The notes under the pieces: model-generated
The model's database searches: none
Told to the model about the DNA's origin: nothing
The model's input: only the letters and a program-made list of their open reading frames with translations
Position numbers and translations under genes: made by a program
Shown here: positions 1 through 5,252 of the stretch, piece by piece
Layout: each line of letters starts with the position of its first letter
Numbering within the stretch: position 1 is the first letter of the stretch
From: Actinomycetospora sp.
GTDB lineage: Bacteria; Actinomycetota; Actinomycetes; Mycobacteriales; Pseudonocardiaceae
NCBI GenBank assembly: GCA_025925615.1
Contig: JAICLN010000294.1
Span: forward strand, 1-5,252
Length of the DNA stretch: 5,252 nt
Reading direction: 5' to 3'

Positions 1-792
1 GCCCCCGAGGTGCTCGCCCGCGAGCTGCGGTCGGCGACGTGGACCCGCGAGCACGTCGCGATGGGCACCAACACCGACCCCTACCAGCGGGCCGAGGGGC
101 GATACCGGCTGATGCCGGGGATCGTTCGGGCGCTGCGGGAATCGGGGACGCCGTTCTCGATCCTCACGAAGGGCACGCTGCTCGCCCGGGACCTGCCCGA
201 CATCGTGGCCGCGGGGCAGGACGTCCCGGTCGGCATCGGCGTCTCCCTCGCCCTCCTCGACCCCGACCTGCACCGCTCGGTCGAGCCCGGCACCCCGACC
301 CCGCGGGCGCGGCTGGACCTCGTGCGCCGCATCGCCGACGCGGGCCTGCCCGTCGGCGTCTTCGTGGCGCCGGTCCTGCCGGGGCTCACCGATTCCGACG
401 CCGCCCTCGACGCGCTGCTCGGCGAGATCGCGGCGGCCGGGGCGGCCGGGGTCTCGGTGCTCGCGCTGCACCTGCGCCCGGGGACCCGCGAGTGGTTCCA
501 CGGCTGGCTCGCCCGGGAGCACCCGCAGCTGCTGGAGCGGTACGCGGAGCTCTACCGGCGCGGCGCGTACGTCCAGAAGGCCTACCGTCAGGACCTGGCG
601 ACGCGGGTGGCGCCGCTGCTGCTTCGTCACGGGCTCGACGGCGGAGGTCACCACATGGGCGGGCGGGCCGGGGGTGCGGCGACGCCGCCCGCGGGGGACG
701 AGAACGCCGAACGGTGGCCGGACGGCGCGCTGCCCCGGCTCCCGGAGCAGGTGGTCACGCAGACGCCCCCGGAGCAGCTCTCCCTGCTCTGA
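1..792 (+). CDS. Radical SAM protein, Rv2578c/SplB-like family (3' part, 5' end outside window)
   Basis: The reading frame is open from the first base of the window and ends at TGA 790-792, so 263 codons of the C-terminal part are visible. The segment after position 61 reads MGTNTDPYQRAEGRYRL and is followed by ILTKGT. This pattern is typical of the TIM-barrel core of spore-photoproduct-lyase-like radical SAM proteins, including the mycobacterial Rv2578c family. The CxxxCxxC cluster motif that binds the 4Fe-4S centre should lie upstream and cannot be checked. Family members use S-adenosylmethionine to make a 5'-deoxyadenosyl radical; the substrate of this subfamily is not known to me. The tail after about base 640 is Gly/Ala/Pro-rich and ends in PEQLSLL, an ending that fits the family as I remember it. 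A GTG at 10 is internal to the conserved domain and is not the true start. The family call is confident; the function is not. Confidence 0.85.
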   Translation, partial: APEVLARELRSATWTREHVAMGTNTDPYQRAEGRYRLMPGIVRALRESGTPFSILTKGTLLARDLPDIVAAGQDVPVGIGVSLALLDPDLHRSVEPGTPTPRARLDLVRRIADAGLPVGVFVAPVLPGLTDSDAALDALLGEIAAAGAAGVSVLALHLRPGTREWFHGWLAREHPQLLERYAELYRRGAYVQKAYRQDLATRVAPLLLRHGLDGGGHHMGGRAGGAATPPAGDENAERWPDGALPRLPEQVVTQTPPEQLSLL

Positions 793-824
793 GAAGCCGT
801 CGCCGGCCTCCTCCCGGGCCACGT

Positions 825-881
825 GATCAGGAGCACTGGGCGCACCCGCGGGCGCGTCCGGACCTGTCCCAGGTGCCGCTC
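825..881. repeat. Diverged direct repeat, copy A
   Basis: This 57-bp stretch begins GATCAGGAGCACTGG. It aligns without gaps to copy B at 908-964, with 39 of 57 bases identical by hand count and a repeat period of 83 bp. The best-conserved parts are the first 15 bases (13 of 15) and the GTGCC(G/C)CTC end. The similarity also shows in one translated frame, where both copies give DQ..W........L..VPL, but I see no start codon with a ribosome-binding site, so I treat it as a non-coding repeat. Confidence 0.5.
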
Positions 882-907
882 GTCAGCCGGGCCGACCACG
901 CCTCGAT

Positions 908-964
908 GATCAGGGGTACTGGAGGCAACTTGGACCGCCCGCGGGCCTGCCCGACGTGCCCCTC
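908..964. repeat. Diverged direct repeat, copy B
   Basis: This is the second copy of the unit at 825-881. It begins GATCAGGGGTACTGGAGGCA and ends GTGCCCCTC. It contains the only TA dinucleotide of the gap and a GGAGGC that resembles a ribosome-binding core but has no suitable start after it. It lies 36 bp before the first palindrome, so the two repeat types may form one composite intergenic element. Confidence 0.5.
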
Positions 965-1000
965 ACGCGTGGGTGCGGGGGGCCGCGGCGCCGACCGGAG

Positions 1001-1019
1001 GACGAACGGGCCGTTCGTC
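1001..1019. promoter_or_regulatory. Perfect 19-bp palindrome, operator-like (site 1)
   Basis: The sequence GACGAACGG-G-CCGTTCGTC has two perfect 9-bp inverted arms around one central base. The form (AACGG-N-CCGTT core, odd centre) resembles operators of TetR-type repressors in actinobacteria; that comparison is from general knowledge, and no regulator gene is in the window. It lies about 80 bp upstream of the chosen start of the PPOX-fold gene, a reasonable place for an operator. It could instead be one arm of an RNA hairpin with site 2. Confidence 0.5.
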
Positions 1020-1049
1020 ACCGAAGAAGGTGACCAACGGTCCGTTCGT
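1002..1049 (+). repeat. Long inverted repeat: 21-nt arms, 6-nt loop
   Basis: Bases 1002-1022 can pair with 1029-1049 around the loop GAAGAA (1023-1028). By hand count there are 19 Watson-Crick pairs, one G-T (G-U in RNA) pair (1010 with 1041) and one C-C mismatch (1016 with 1035). There is no T-tract after it, so it is not a standard Rho-independent terminator on this strand. It may be a stable leader-RNA hairpin, a cruciform-prone repeat, or the by-product of two copies of a palindromic site. Confidence 0.6.
1033..1049. promoter_or_regulatory. Near-perfect palindrome, operator-like (site 2)
   Basis: This second copy reads ACCAACGG-T-CCGTTCGT and matches site 1 at 15 of 17 positions. Its inverted arms carry one mismatch (C1035 opposite C1047). 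The centres of the two sites (1010 and 1041) are 31 bp apart, close to three turns of the helix, so bound proteins would sit on the same face of the DNA. The site ends 49 bp before the GTG at 1099. Confidence 0.45.
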
Positions 1050-1098
1050 GCTCTCCGCCCGGGTTCCCGCCGCCACGCCACCGGGCCACCATGACGAC

Positions 1099-1509
1099 GT
1101 GGACCTCGACCAGGCGCGTGACTTCCTCCGCTCCCACCACCACGCCGTCCTCGCGACCACCCGGTCCGACGGCGCGCCGCAGCTCTCACCCGTCGCCGTC
1201 GGGATCGACGAGAACGGCGCCGCCGTGATCAGCACCCGGGAGACCGCCGTCAAGACCAGGAACCTGCGCCGGACGCCGCGGGCGTGGCTCGCGGTCCTGA
1301 ACGACGGGTTCTTCGGGGAGTGGGCGCAGGTCGAGGGCGACGTCGAGATCGTCGACCTCCCCGACGCCCTCGAGCACCTGCGCGCGCTGTACCGCCAGGT
1401 CGCGGGCGAGCACCCCGACTGGGCCGAGTTCGACGAGGCGATGCGCCGCGAGAAGCGGGTCGCCGTCCGCGTCCACCTCGACCGCGCGGGCCCGAGCGTG
1501 AGCGGCTGA
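1099..1509 (+). CDS. PPOX-fold oxidoreductase, probably F420-dependent (Rv1155-like)
   Basis: From GTG 1099 the product is 136 residues, close to the usual 130-150 of single-domain flavin/F420 split-barrel enzymes. The N-terminal part has VLATTRSDGAPQLSPV (residues 17-32), the usual substrate/cofactor barrel strand. KTRNLRRTPRA (52-62) and LYRQVAGEHPDW (97-108) match the signature of the Rv1155 group, which binds deazaflavin F420 and not FMN. Such enzymes reduce small molecules with F420H2 in the cytosol; the substrate cannot be told. The C-terminus is a little shorter than in Rv1155. GTG 1099 was chosen because homology begins just after it. It has no clear Shine-Dalgarno sequence, and upstream in-frame GTGs at 973, 1030 and 1048 would translate the palindromes into the protein. 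An ATG at 1091 is out of frame. The repeat-rich leader may control it. Confidence 0.85.
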   Translation: MDLDQARDFLRSHHHAVLATTRSDGAPQLSPVAVGIDENGAAVISTRETAVKTRNLRRTPRAWLAVLNDGFFGEWAQVEGDVEIVDLPDALEHLRALYRQVAGEHPDWAEFDEAMRREKRVAVRVHLDRAGPSVSG

Positions 1510-1512
1510 GAA

Positions 1513-1531
1513 CCCGGTCGAGCCCGGTCGA
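1513..1531. repeat. Two 9-bp direct repeats upstream of aspS
   Basis: CCCGGTCGA occurs at 1513-1521 and again at 1523-1531, a 10-bp period. The pair sits just before the candidate -10 box, in the -35 region. It could be a regulator site or a small duplication; it is short enough to be chance in this GC-rich DNA. Confidence 0.35.
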
Positions 1532-1537
1532 TAGCCT
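1532..1537 (+). promoter_or_regulatory. Candidate -10 element of the aspS promoter
   Basis: TAGCCT fits the actinobacterial TANNNT -10 pattern and is a rare AT-containing spot in the 75-bp gap before aspS. Transcription would start near 1544, giving a leader of about 41 nt. No good -35 hexamer is seen at the usual spacing, which is common for actinobacterial promoters. Confidence 0.4.
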
Positions 1538-1568
1538 GGGCGGTGGAGAACCGTCCACTCCCAGGACC

Positions 1569-1573
1569 AGGAG
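1569..1573 (+). promoter_or_regulatory. Ribosome-binding site of aspS
   Basis: AGGAG lies 11 nt before ATG 1585 and 14 nt before ATG 1588. It favours the first of the two adjacent ATGs over the in-frame GTG at 1543, which lies upstream of it. Confidence 0.6.
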
Positions 1574-1584
1574 ATTCACCCCCG

Positions 1585-3462
1585 ATGATGCGCACGCACC
1601 CCGCCGGCACGCTGCGCGCCGAGAACGTCGGCGCCACCGTCACCCTCGCCGGATGGGTGGCCCGCCGTCGCGACCACGGCGGTGTGGTGTTCATCGACCT
1701 GCGCGACGCGTCCGGCGTCGTCCAGGTGGTGTTCCGCTCGGGGGAGGTGGCCGAGGCCAGCCACCGGCTGCGCTCGGAGTACTGCGTGCAGGTCTCCGGG
1801 TCCGTCGAGGCCCGCCCGGGCGGCAGCGAGAACTCCGAGCTCGCCACCGGCGCGATCGAGATCAGCGCCACGGAGCTCACGGTCCTCGCGGAGTCCGCCC
1901 CGCTGCCGTTCCAGATGGACGAGACGCCCGGCGAGGACGTCCGCCTGCGCTACCGCTACCTGGACCTGCGCCGCGAGGGCCCGGCCCGCGCGATTCGCCT
2001 GCGCAGCGACGCCAACAAGATCGCCCGCGATGTGCTGCACGACCGCGGGTTCCTCGAGATCGAGACCCCGACGCTGACCCGGTCGACCCCCGAGGGCGCC
2101 CGCGACTTCCTCGTCCCCGCGCGGCTGCGCCCGGGCAGCTGGTACGCGCTGCCGCAGTCGCCGCAGCTGTTCAAGCAGCTGCTCATGGTCGCCGGCATGG
2201 AGCGGTACTTCCAGATCGCCCGCTGCTACCGCGACGAGGACTTCCGCGCCGACCGCCAGCCGGAGTTCACCCAGCTCGACATCGAGGCGAGCTTCGTCGA
2301 CCAGGACGACGTCATCGAGCTCGGCGAGGCGGTGATCTCCCAGCTGTGGTCCCGCCTCGTCGGGTACGAGATCACCACGCCGATCCCGCGCATGACCTAC
2401 GCGGACGCGATGGCGCGCTACGGCTCGGACAAGCCGGACCTGCGCTTCGGGATCGAGCTCACCGAGCTCACCGAGTACTTCGCCGAGACGCCGTTCCGGG
2501 TGTTCCGCAACCCCTACGTCGGCGCGATCGTCATGCCCGGCGGCGCCGCGCAGGCCCGCCGCACGTTCGACGGCTGGCAGGAGTGGGCCAAGCAGCGCGG
2601 CGCGCGCGGGCTGGCCTACGTCCTGGTCGGCGACGACGGGCAGGTCGGCATGGGCGGCCCCGTCGCGAAGAACCTCTCCGACGCCGAGCGGGAGGGCCTG
2701 GCGAAGGCCGTCGGCGCCAATCCCGGCGACTGCGTCTTCTTCGCCGCCGGCGCCCGCTCCGACGCGCGCGCCCTGCTCGGGGCCGCCCGCAACGAGGTCG
2801 CGCGGCGGCTCGAGCTGATCGAGGACGGCACCTGGTCGTTCGTGTGGATCGTCGACGCGCCGCTGTTCGAGGCGGCCGACGAGGCCACCGCGGCCGGTGA
2901 CGTCGCCGTCGGGTCCGGTCAGTGGACCGCGGTGCACCACGCCTTCACCTCGCCCACCCCGGAGTGGGTCGACTCCTTCGAGTCCGACCCCGGCAACGCG
3001 CTGGCCTACGCCTACGACCTCGTCTGCAACGGCAACGAGATCGGCGGCGGGTCCATCCGTATCCACAGCCAGGCCGTCCAGGAGCGGGTGTTCGCGCTCA
3101 TGGGCCTCTCGGCGGAGGAGCAGCGCGAGAAGTTCGGCTTCCTGCTCGACGCCTTCGCCTACGGTCCGCCCCCGCACGGCGGGATCGCGTTCGGGTGGGA
3201 CCGCATCTGCGCGCTGCTCGCCGACATGGACTCCATCCGCGACGTCATCGCCTTCCCGAAGACCGGCGGCGGGTACGACCCGCTCACGGCCGCGCCTGCA
3301 CCGATCACGGCGCTGCAACGCAAGGAGGCCGGGGTGGACATGCCACCCGCGAAGCTTGCGGAGCCGGGAGCAGGAGGCAAGCCGGCCAACCCGGTGAAGC
3401 CCCAGGACCGGCCGGTGGAGGACCGGGGCGACGACGCGCCGGGCGGCTCCGGCCCGGCCTGA
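1585..3462 (+). CDS. aspS: Aspartyl-tRNA synthetase (probably non-discriminating Asp/Asn type)
   Basis: This complete class IIb synthetase of 625 residues charges tRNA with aspartate in the cytosol. The N-terminal OB-fold anticodon domain contains [11 protein letters not shown] (23-33) and FIDLRD (36-41). The catalytic core shows the flipping-loop region [21 protein letters not shown] (191-197), motif 2 with CYRDEDFR (214-221) and then [10 protein letters not shown], and motif 3 GIAFGWDR (533-540). A bacterial GAD-type insertion lies roughly between residues 290 and 420. His31 and the Gly of ATGAIE (Gly89) match the residues linked to relaxed anticodon reading in AspRS that also charges tRNA-Asn, the product then being amidated by GatCAB; that is family knowledge, not proven here. 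Conserved sequence ends near [13 protein letters not shown] (585). A Pro/Gly/Asp-rich tail of about 40 residues follows, longer than in the mycobacterial enzyme as I remember it. Start ATG 1585 is chosen from the ribosome-binding site and from homology beginning at RTHPAGTLR. Confidence 0.97.
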   Translation: MMRTHPAGTLRAENVGATVTLAGWVARRRDHGGVVFIDLRDASGVVQVVFRSGEVAEASHRLRSEYCVQVSGSVEARPGGSENSELATGAIEISATELTVLAESAPLPFQMDETPGEDVRLRYRYLDLRREGPARAIRLRSDANKIARDVLHDRGFLEIETPTLTRSTPEGARDFLVPARLRPGSWYALPQSPQLFKQLLMVAGMERYFQIARCYRDEDFRADRQPEFTQLDIEASFVDQDDVIELGEAVISQLWSRLVGYEITTPIPRMTYADAMARYGSDKPDLRFGIELTELTEYFAETPFRVFRNPYVGAIVMPGGAAQARRTFDGWQEWAKQRGARGLAYVLVGDDGQVGMGGPVAKNLSDAEREGLAKAVGANPGDCVFFAAGARSDARALLGAARNEVARRLELIEDGTWSFVWIVDAPLFEAADEATAAGDVAVGSGQWTAVHHAFTSPTPEWVDSFESDPGNALAYAYDLVCNGNEIGGGSIRIHSQAVQERVFALMGLSAEEQREKFGFLLDAFAYGPPPHGGIAFGWDRICALLADMDSIRDVIAFPKTGGGYDPLTAAPAPITALQRKEAGVDMPPAKLAEPGAGGKPANPVKPQDRPVEDRGDDAPGGSGPA

Positions 3463-3466
3463 GCCC

Positions 3467-4420
3467 GTGATCCGGGTCCGGGTGCTCTGCCCGACGCCGC
3501 GTACCCCCGACGTCGTCGGCCTCCTGCGCGACGAGCCGGGGGCGACCCACGTCGTCGTCGTGCCGGGGGGCGCGGTCGAGCCGGCCGGCGACCTCGTCGA
3601 GGCCGACCTGGCCCGCGAGGCCGTCGACGGGCTCGTGGAGGACCTGCGCGGGCTGGGGATCGTGCGCGACGGCGGGATCGACCTGCTCCCGCTGCACACG
3701 GTCATCTCCGACGCCGCCGAGCGCGCCGAGCAGGCCGCGCCCGGCGAGGGCGTGGACGCCATCGTCTGGGACGAACTGCTCGCTCGGACCGGGCAGGACG
3801 CGCGGCTCTCGGTGACCTTCGTCGTCATGCTGACGATCGCGTGCCTGCTCGGCGCCGTCGGCGTCGTCACGGACTCCCCGGTCACCGTCGTCGGCGCGAT
3901 GGTGCTCGGGCCGGAGTTCGGGCCGCTCGCGGCGCTCGCCGCCGCGATCGTGCGCCGCCGGCCCGCCCTCGCCCGCGAGGCGGCGGCGGCCCTGATCGTC
4001 GGGTTCGGTGTCGCCCTCGGGGTCACGACGGCGGGGGCGGCGCTCGGCCGGGCGACCGGGGCCGTGTCGGAGTCGGTGCTCACCGATCTCAGCCAGACCG
4101 CGTTCGTCTACCAGGTCGGCTCAATCAACCTGCTCGTGGCGCTGCTGGCCGGGGTCGCGGGGATGGTGGCCCTGCTCGCGGGGGAGGGATCCGGGGTCCT
4201 GGTGGGCGTCTTCATCTCGGTCACGACGGTGCCCGCGGCCGGCTTCGCGGCGGTCGCGGCGGTCCTCGGGGCGTGGCCGCAGGCCCTGGGTTCCCTGGCG
4301 CAGCTCGCGGTCAACGTCGTCGGGATCGTCGTCGCCGGACTGATCGTCCTGCTCGTCGCGGGTCGGGGCGGACGGGGCGCCGCGGCCCGCCGTCGTCGCC
4401 TGAGATCGCACGCAGCGTGA
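3467..4420 (+). CDS. DUF389 family integral membrane protein
   Basis: The product is 317 residues. Residues 1 to about 110 form a soluble alpha/beta region (RVRVLCPTPRT, then VVVVPGGA, then LPLHTVIS). Six hydrophobic segments follow, at about 117-135, 139-161, 172-194, 217-238, 243-268 and 277-299, with a short Arg-rich cytoplasmic tail (RRRRLR). The sequence VVGAMVLGPEFGPL (141-154), the later VGSINLLVALLAG (217-229) and VGVFISVTTVPAAGF (246-260) match the uncharacterised DUF389 hydrophobic-domain family. The biochemical role of that family is unknown to me; a transport role is only a guess. GTG 3467 starts 4 nt after the aspS stop and has no strong ribosome-binding site, which suggests translational coupling and one transcript with aspS. 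There is no sign of truncation. Confidence 0.85.
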   Translation: MIRVRVLCPTPRTPDVVGLLRDEPGATHVVVVPGGAVEPAGDLVEADLAREAVDGLVEDLRGLGIVRDGGIDLLPLHTVISDAAERAEQAAPGEGVDAIVWDELLARTGQDARLSVTFVVMLTIACLLGAVGVVTDSPVTVVGAMVLGPEFGPLAALAAAIVRRRPALAREAAAALIVGFGVALGVTTAGAALGRATGAVSESVLTDLSQTAFVYQVGSINLLVALLAGVAGMVALLAGEGSGVLVGVFISVTTVPAAGFAAVAAVLGAWPQALGSLAQLAVNVVGIVVAGLIVLLVAGRGGRGAAARRRRLRSHAA

Positions 4421-4519
4421 TCGCGCTCAACCGCACCGTGGTCGTCCGGAACTCGGTCGTGCATCGATTCCGACTCCGTCACGTTCCGGTTACTCGCAAG
4501 TAGCAGACGAACCGACCGG

Positions 4520-4525
4520 TAGGCT
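4520..4525 (+). promoter_or_regulatory. Candidate -10 element of the phosphotransferase gene
   Basis: TAGGCT fits TANNNT. With the usual spacing, transcription would begin near 4532, only about 4 nt before ATG 4536. That would make a nearly leaderless mRNA, and indeed no Shine-Dalgarno sequence lies at a useful distance from this ATG. No clear -35 hexamer is seen. The gap of 115 bp after the DUF389 gene fits a separate promoter here. Confidence 0.4.
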
Positions 4526-4535
4526 CCATCGCCTG

Positions 4536-5252
4536 ATGACCCCGCTCACGGCCGACGACCCCAGCGTCCCGTCCCCGCTCGACAGCCCTGGTCACCCTCC
4601 CCACGATCACGAGATCGACCGGACGGTGGCCCGCGCGGAGGAGCTCCTGACCCGCCGGGCCGGGGCCCGGGTACGGCTCGCGGACGCCGAGGACCTGGGT
4701 GGGAGCAGCCGCTCCCGGGTGGTGCGGGTGCGGGTCGCGGAGAACCCCTTCTCCCTGCCACGCACCCTCGTCGTGAAGCACTGGCTCGGCGCGCCGGAGG
4801 CGGGCGACGCCGCGCGCACGGCGCGCGTCGACCCGTTCCCGTACGAGGCGGCGAGCTGCCAGCTCTTCACCGCGCTGCCCGCCGAGGACCGGGCGACGCC
4901 GACGCTCTACGCGAACGACCCAGAGCAGCGCCTGCTCGTCCTGGAGGACCTGGGACGCTGCGCGACGCTCGCGGACAAGCTCGACGGCGACGACCCGAAG
5001 GCGGCCGAGCGCGCCCTGCTCGGCGCGACCCGCGCCCTCGGGAGCCTCCAGGCGGCCCCCGCGGCGCGCGAGGGCGACTTCGGGGCCCTGCTGCGCCGCT
5101 CCGGGGTGCGCCACTGGCGGGACCCGCTGGCCGACGACGCCCGCTCGGCGCTCGCCGAGCTCCCCGACCTGCTCGCGCACCTGCTGCGGGTGGAGGCCGC
5201 TCCTGCGGCCGTCGCCCAGGCCCGCACGGCAGCGGGCCTGCTCGGCGGCACC
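4536..5252 (+). CDS. APH/choline-kinase-fold phosphotransferase (5' part, runs off window end)
   Basis: From ATG 4536 the frame is open for 239 codons to the last base of the window. A Pro/Asp/His-rich start of about 25 residues is followed by a kinase-like N-lobe. A glycine/serine loop with LGGSSRSRVVRVRV (54-67) leads to the likely ATP-binding lysine in TLVVKHW (Lys81), the partner glutamate in PYEAASCQLF (Glu104), and the hinge LLVLEDLG (133-140). This order is typical of aminoglycoside-phosphotransferase-family proteins. The catalytic HxD and the metal-binding Asp would lie beyond the window, so activity cannot be judged. The family phosphorylates many small molecules (antibiotics, choline, sugars), and nothing here points to a substrate or to true resistance. 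The ATG was chosen because it follows a -10-like box closely; later in-frame GTG starts would shorten the N-lobe. An antisense frame over the same bases is a shadow. Confidence 0.75.
   Translation, partial: MTPLTADDPSVPSPLDSPGHPPHDHEIDRTVARAEELLTRRAGARVRLADAEDLGGSSRSRVVRVRVAENPFSLPRTLVVKHWLGAPEAGDAARTARVDPFPYEAASCQLFTALPAEDRATPTLYANDPEQRLLVLEDLGRCATLADKLDGDDPKAAERALLGATRALGSLQAAPAAREGDFGALLRRSGVRHWRDPLADDARSALAELPDLLAHLLRVEAAPAAVAQARTAAGLLGGT

Larger units (their letters stand above)
793..1098. other. Intergenic region with two kinds of repeat and no convincing gene
   Basis: This gap of about 300 bp separates the radical SAM gene from the PPOX-fold gene. I see no RNA gene and no Rho-independent terminator: there is no T-tract, and only a weak GGCC/GGCC pairing at 805-820. 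I also see no clear TANNNT -10 element; TA occurs essentially once, at 917-918. What it does hold is a diverged direct repeat (825-881 and 908-964) and a palindrome pair (1001-1019 and 1033-1049). Open frames that cross it are Arg/Pro/Gly-rich, lack ribosome-binding sites and look like high-GC chance frames. Confidence 0.7.

Noticed and set aside
805..820. GGCC/GGCC pairing after the radical SAM stop codon as a terminator
   Set aside because: The stem is only 4 bp and no T-run follows; such pairings are frequent by chance in this DNA.
39..1094. Plus-strand open frame of 351 codons overlapping the radical SAM gene and the repeat gap
   Set aside because: It is a shifted frame of the radical SAM gene, almost entirely Arg/Pro/Ala/Gly, with no start signal. 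The frame with GTNTDPYQ is clearly the real one.
906..1094. Possible 62-residue small protein from ATG 906, with a CPTCP motif
   Set aside because: There is no ribosome-binding site, it reads straight through the direct repeat and both palindromes, and its composition is like chance high-GC frames. The Cys pair alone is weak evidence.
1576..4083. Minus-strand open frame of 835 codons across aspS and the DUF389 gene
   Set aside because: Its length comes from the GC-rich third positions of the + strand genes. Its composition is Arg/Ala/Gly-rich low complexity with no recognisable domain, and the sense frames hold strong motifs of known families.
4405..4475. Small inverted repeats (CACG-CAG-CGTG; CGGAA/TTCCG) after the DUF389 gene
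   Set aside because: Stems of 4-5 bp with no T-tract and no conserved pattern; not enough to call a terminator.
4479..5180. Minus-strand open frame of 233 codons opposite the phosphotransferase
   Set aside because: Its sequence is low complexity, while the + strand frame has the ordered Gly loop, Lys, Glu and hinge of a kinase N-lobe.
1..5252. A defence island, mobile element, CRISPR array or biosynthetic cluster
   Set aside because: No transposase, integrase, nuclease, Cas, toxin-antitoxin or synthase motifs are visible, and all recognised genes are ordinary actinobacterial core or accessory enzymes with matching base composition.

Overview
The window is about 5.2 kb of very GC-rich DNA. 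Third positions are almost all G or C, GTG starts are used, and open frames run long on every strand. Together with the gene families present (an Rv2578c-type radical SAM protein, an Rv1155-type F420-dependent enzyme, and an AspRS of the actinobacterial RRRDHGG/FGWDR type), this points to an actinomycete. Pseudonocardiaceae is my best guess, by impression only. All the genes I can support lie on the + strand.

Layout: (1) 1-792 is the 3' part of a radical SAM / SplB-like gene whose iron-sulfur motif lies upstream of the window. (2) 793-1098 is a non-coding gap of about 300 bp. It holds a diverged pair of 57-bp direct repeats (825-881 and 908-964) and then two copies of a palindrome (1001-1019 and 1033-1049). 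The two palindromes can also fold into one 21-bp-armed hairpin. (3) 1099-1509 is a small PPOX-fold, probably F420-dependent, oxidoreductase. (4) 1585-3462 is aspS, aspartyl-tRNA synthetase, complete, with residues of the non-discriminating Asp/Asn type. (5) 3467-4420 is a DUF389 membrane protein that starts 4 nt after aspS and so is probably co-transcribed with it. (6) 4536-5252 is the N-terminal part of an APH/choline-kinase-fold phosphotransferase, cut by the window end.

How the genes relate: aspS is a housekeeping translation gene, and its close coupling to the DUF389 gene is the only clear operon. The other genes are simply neighbours on the same strand, and I see no shared pathway. Nothing here looks like a defence system, mobile element, CRISPR array or biosynthetic cluster. 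The coding content is ordinary actinobacterial core. The part that deserves a second look is the repeat-rich gap at 793-1098, which may hold a two-site operator, an RNA hairpin, or a dispersed intergenic repeat.
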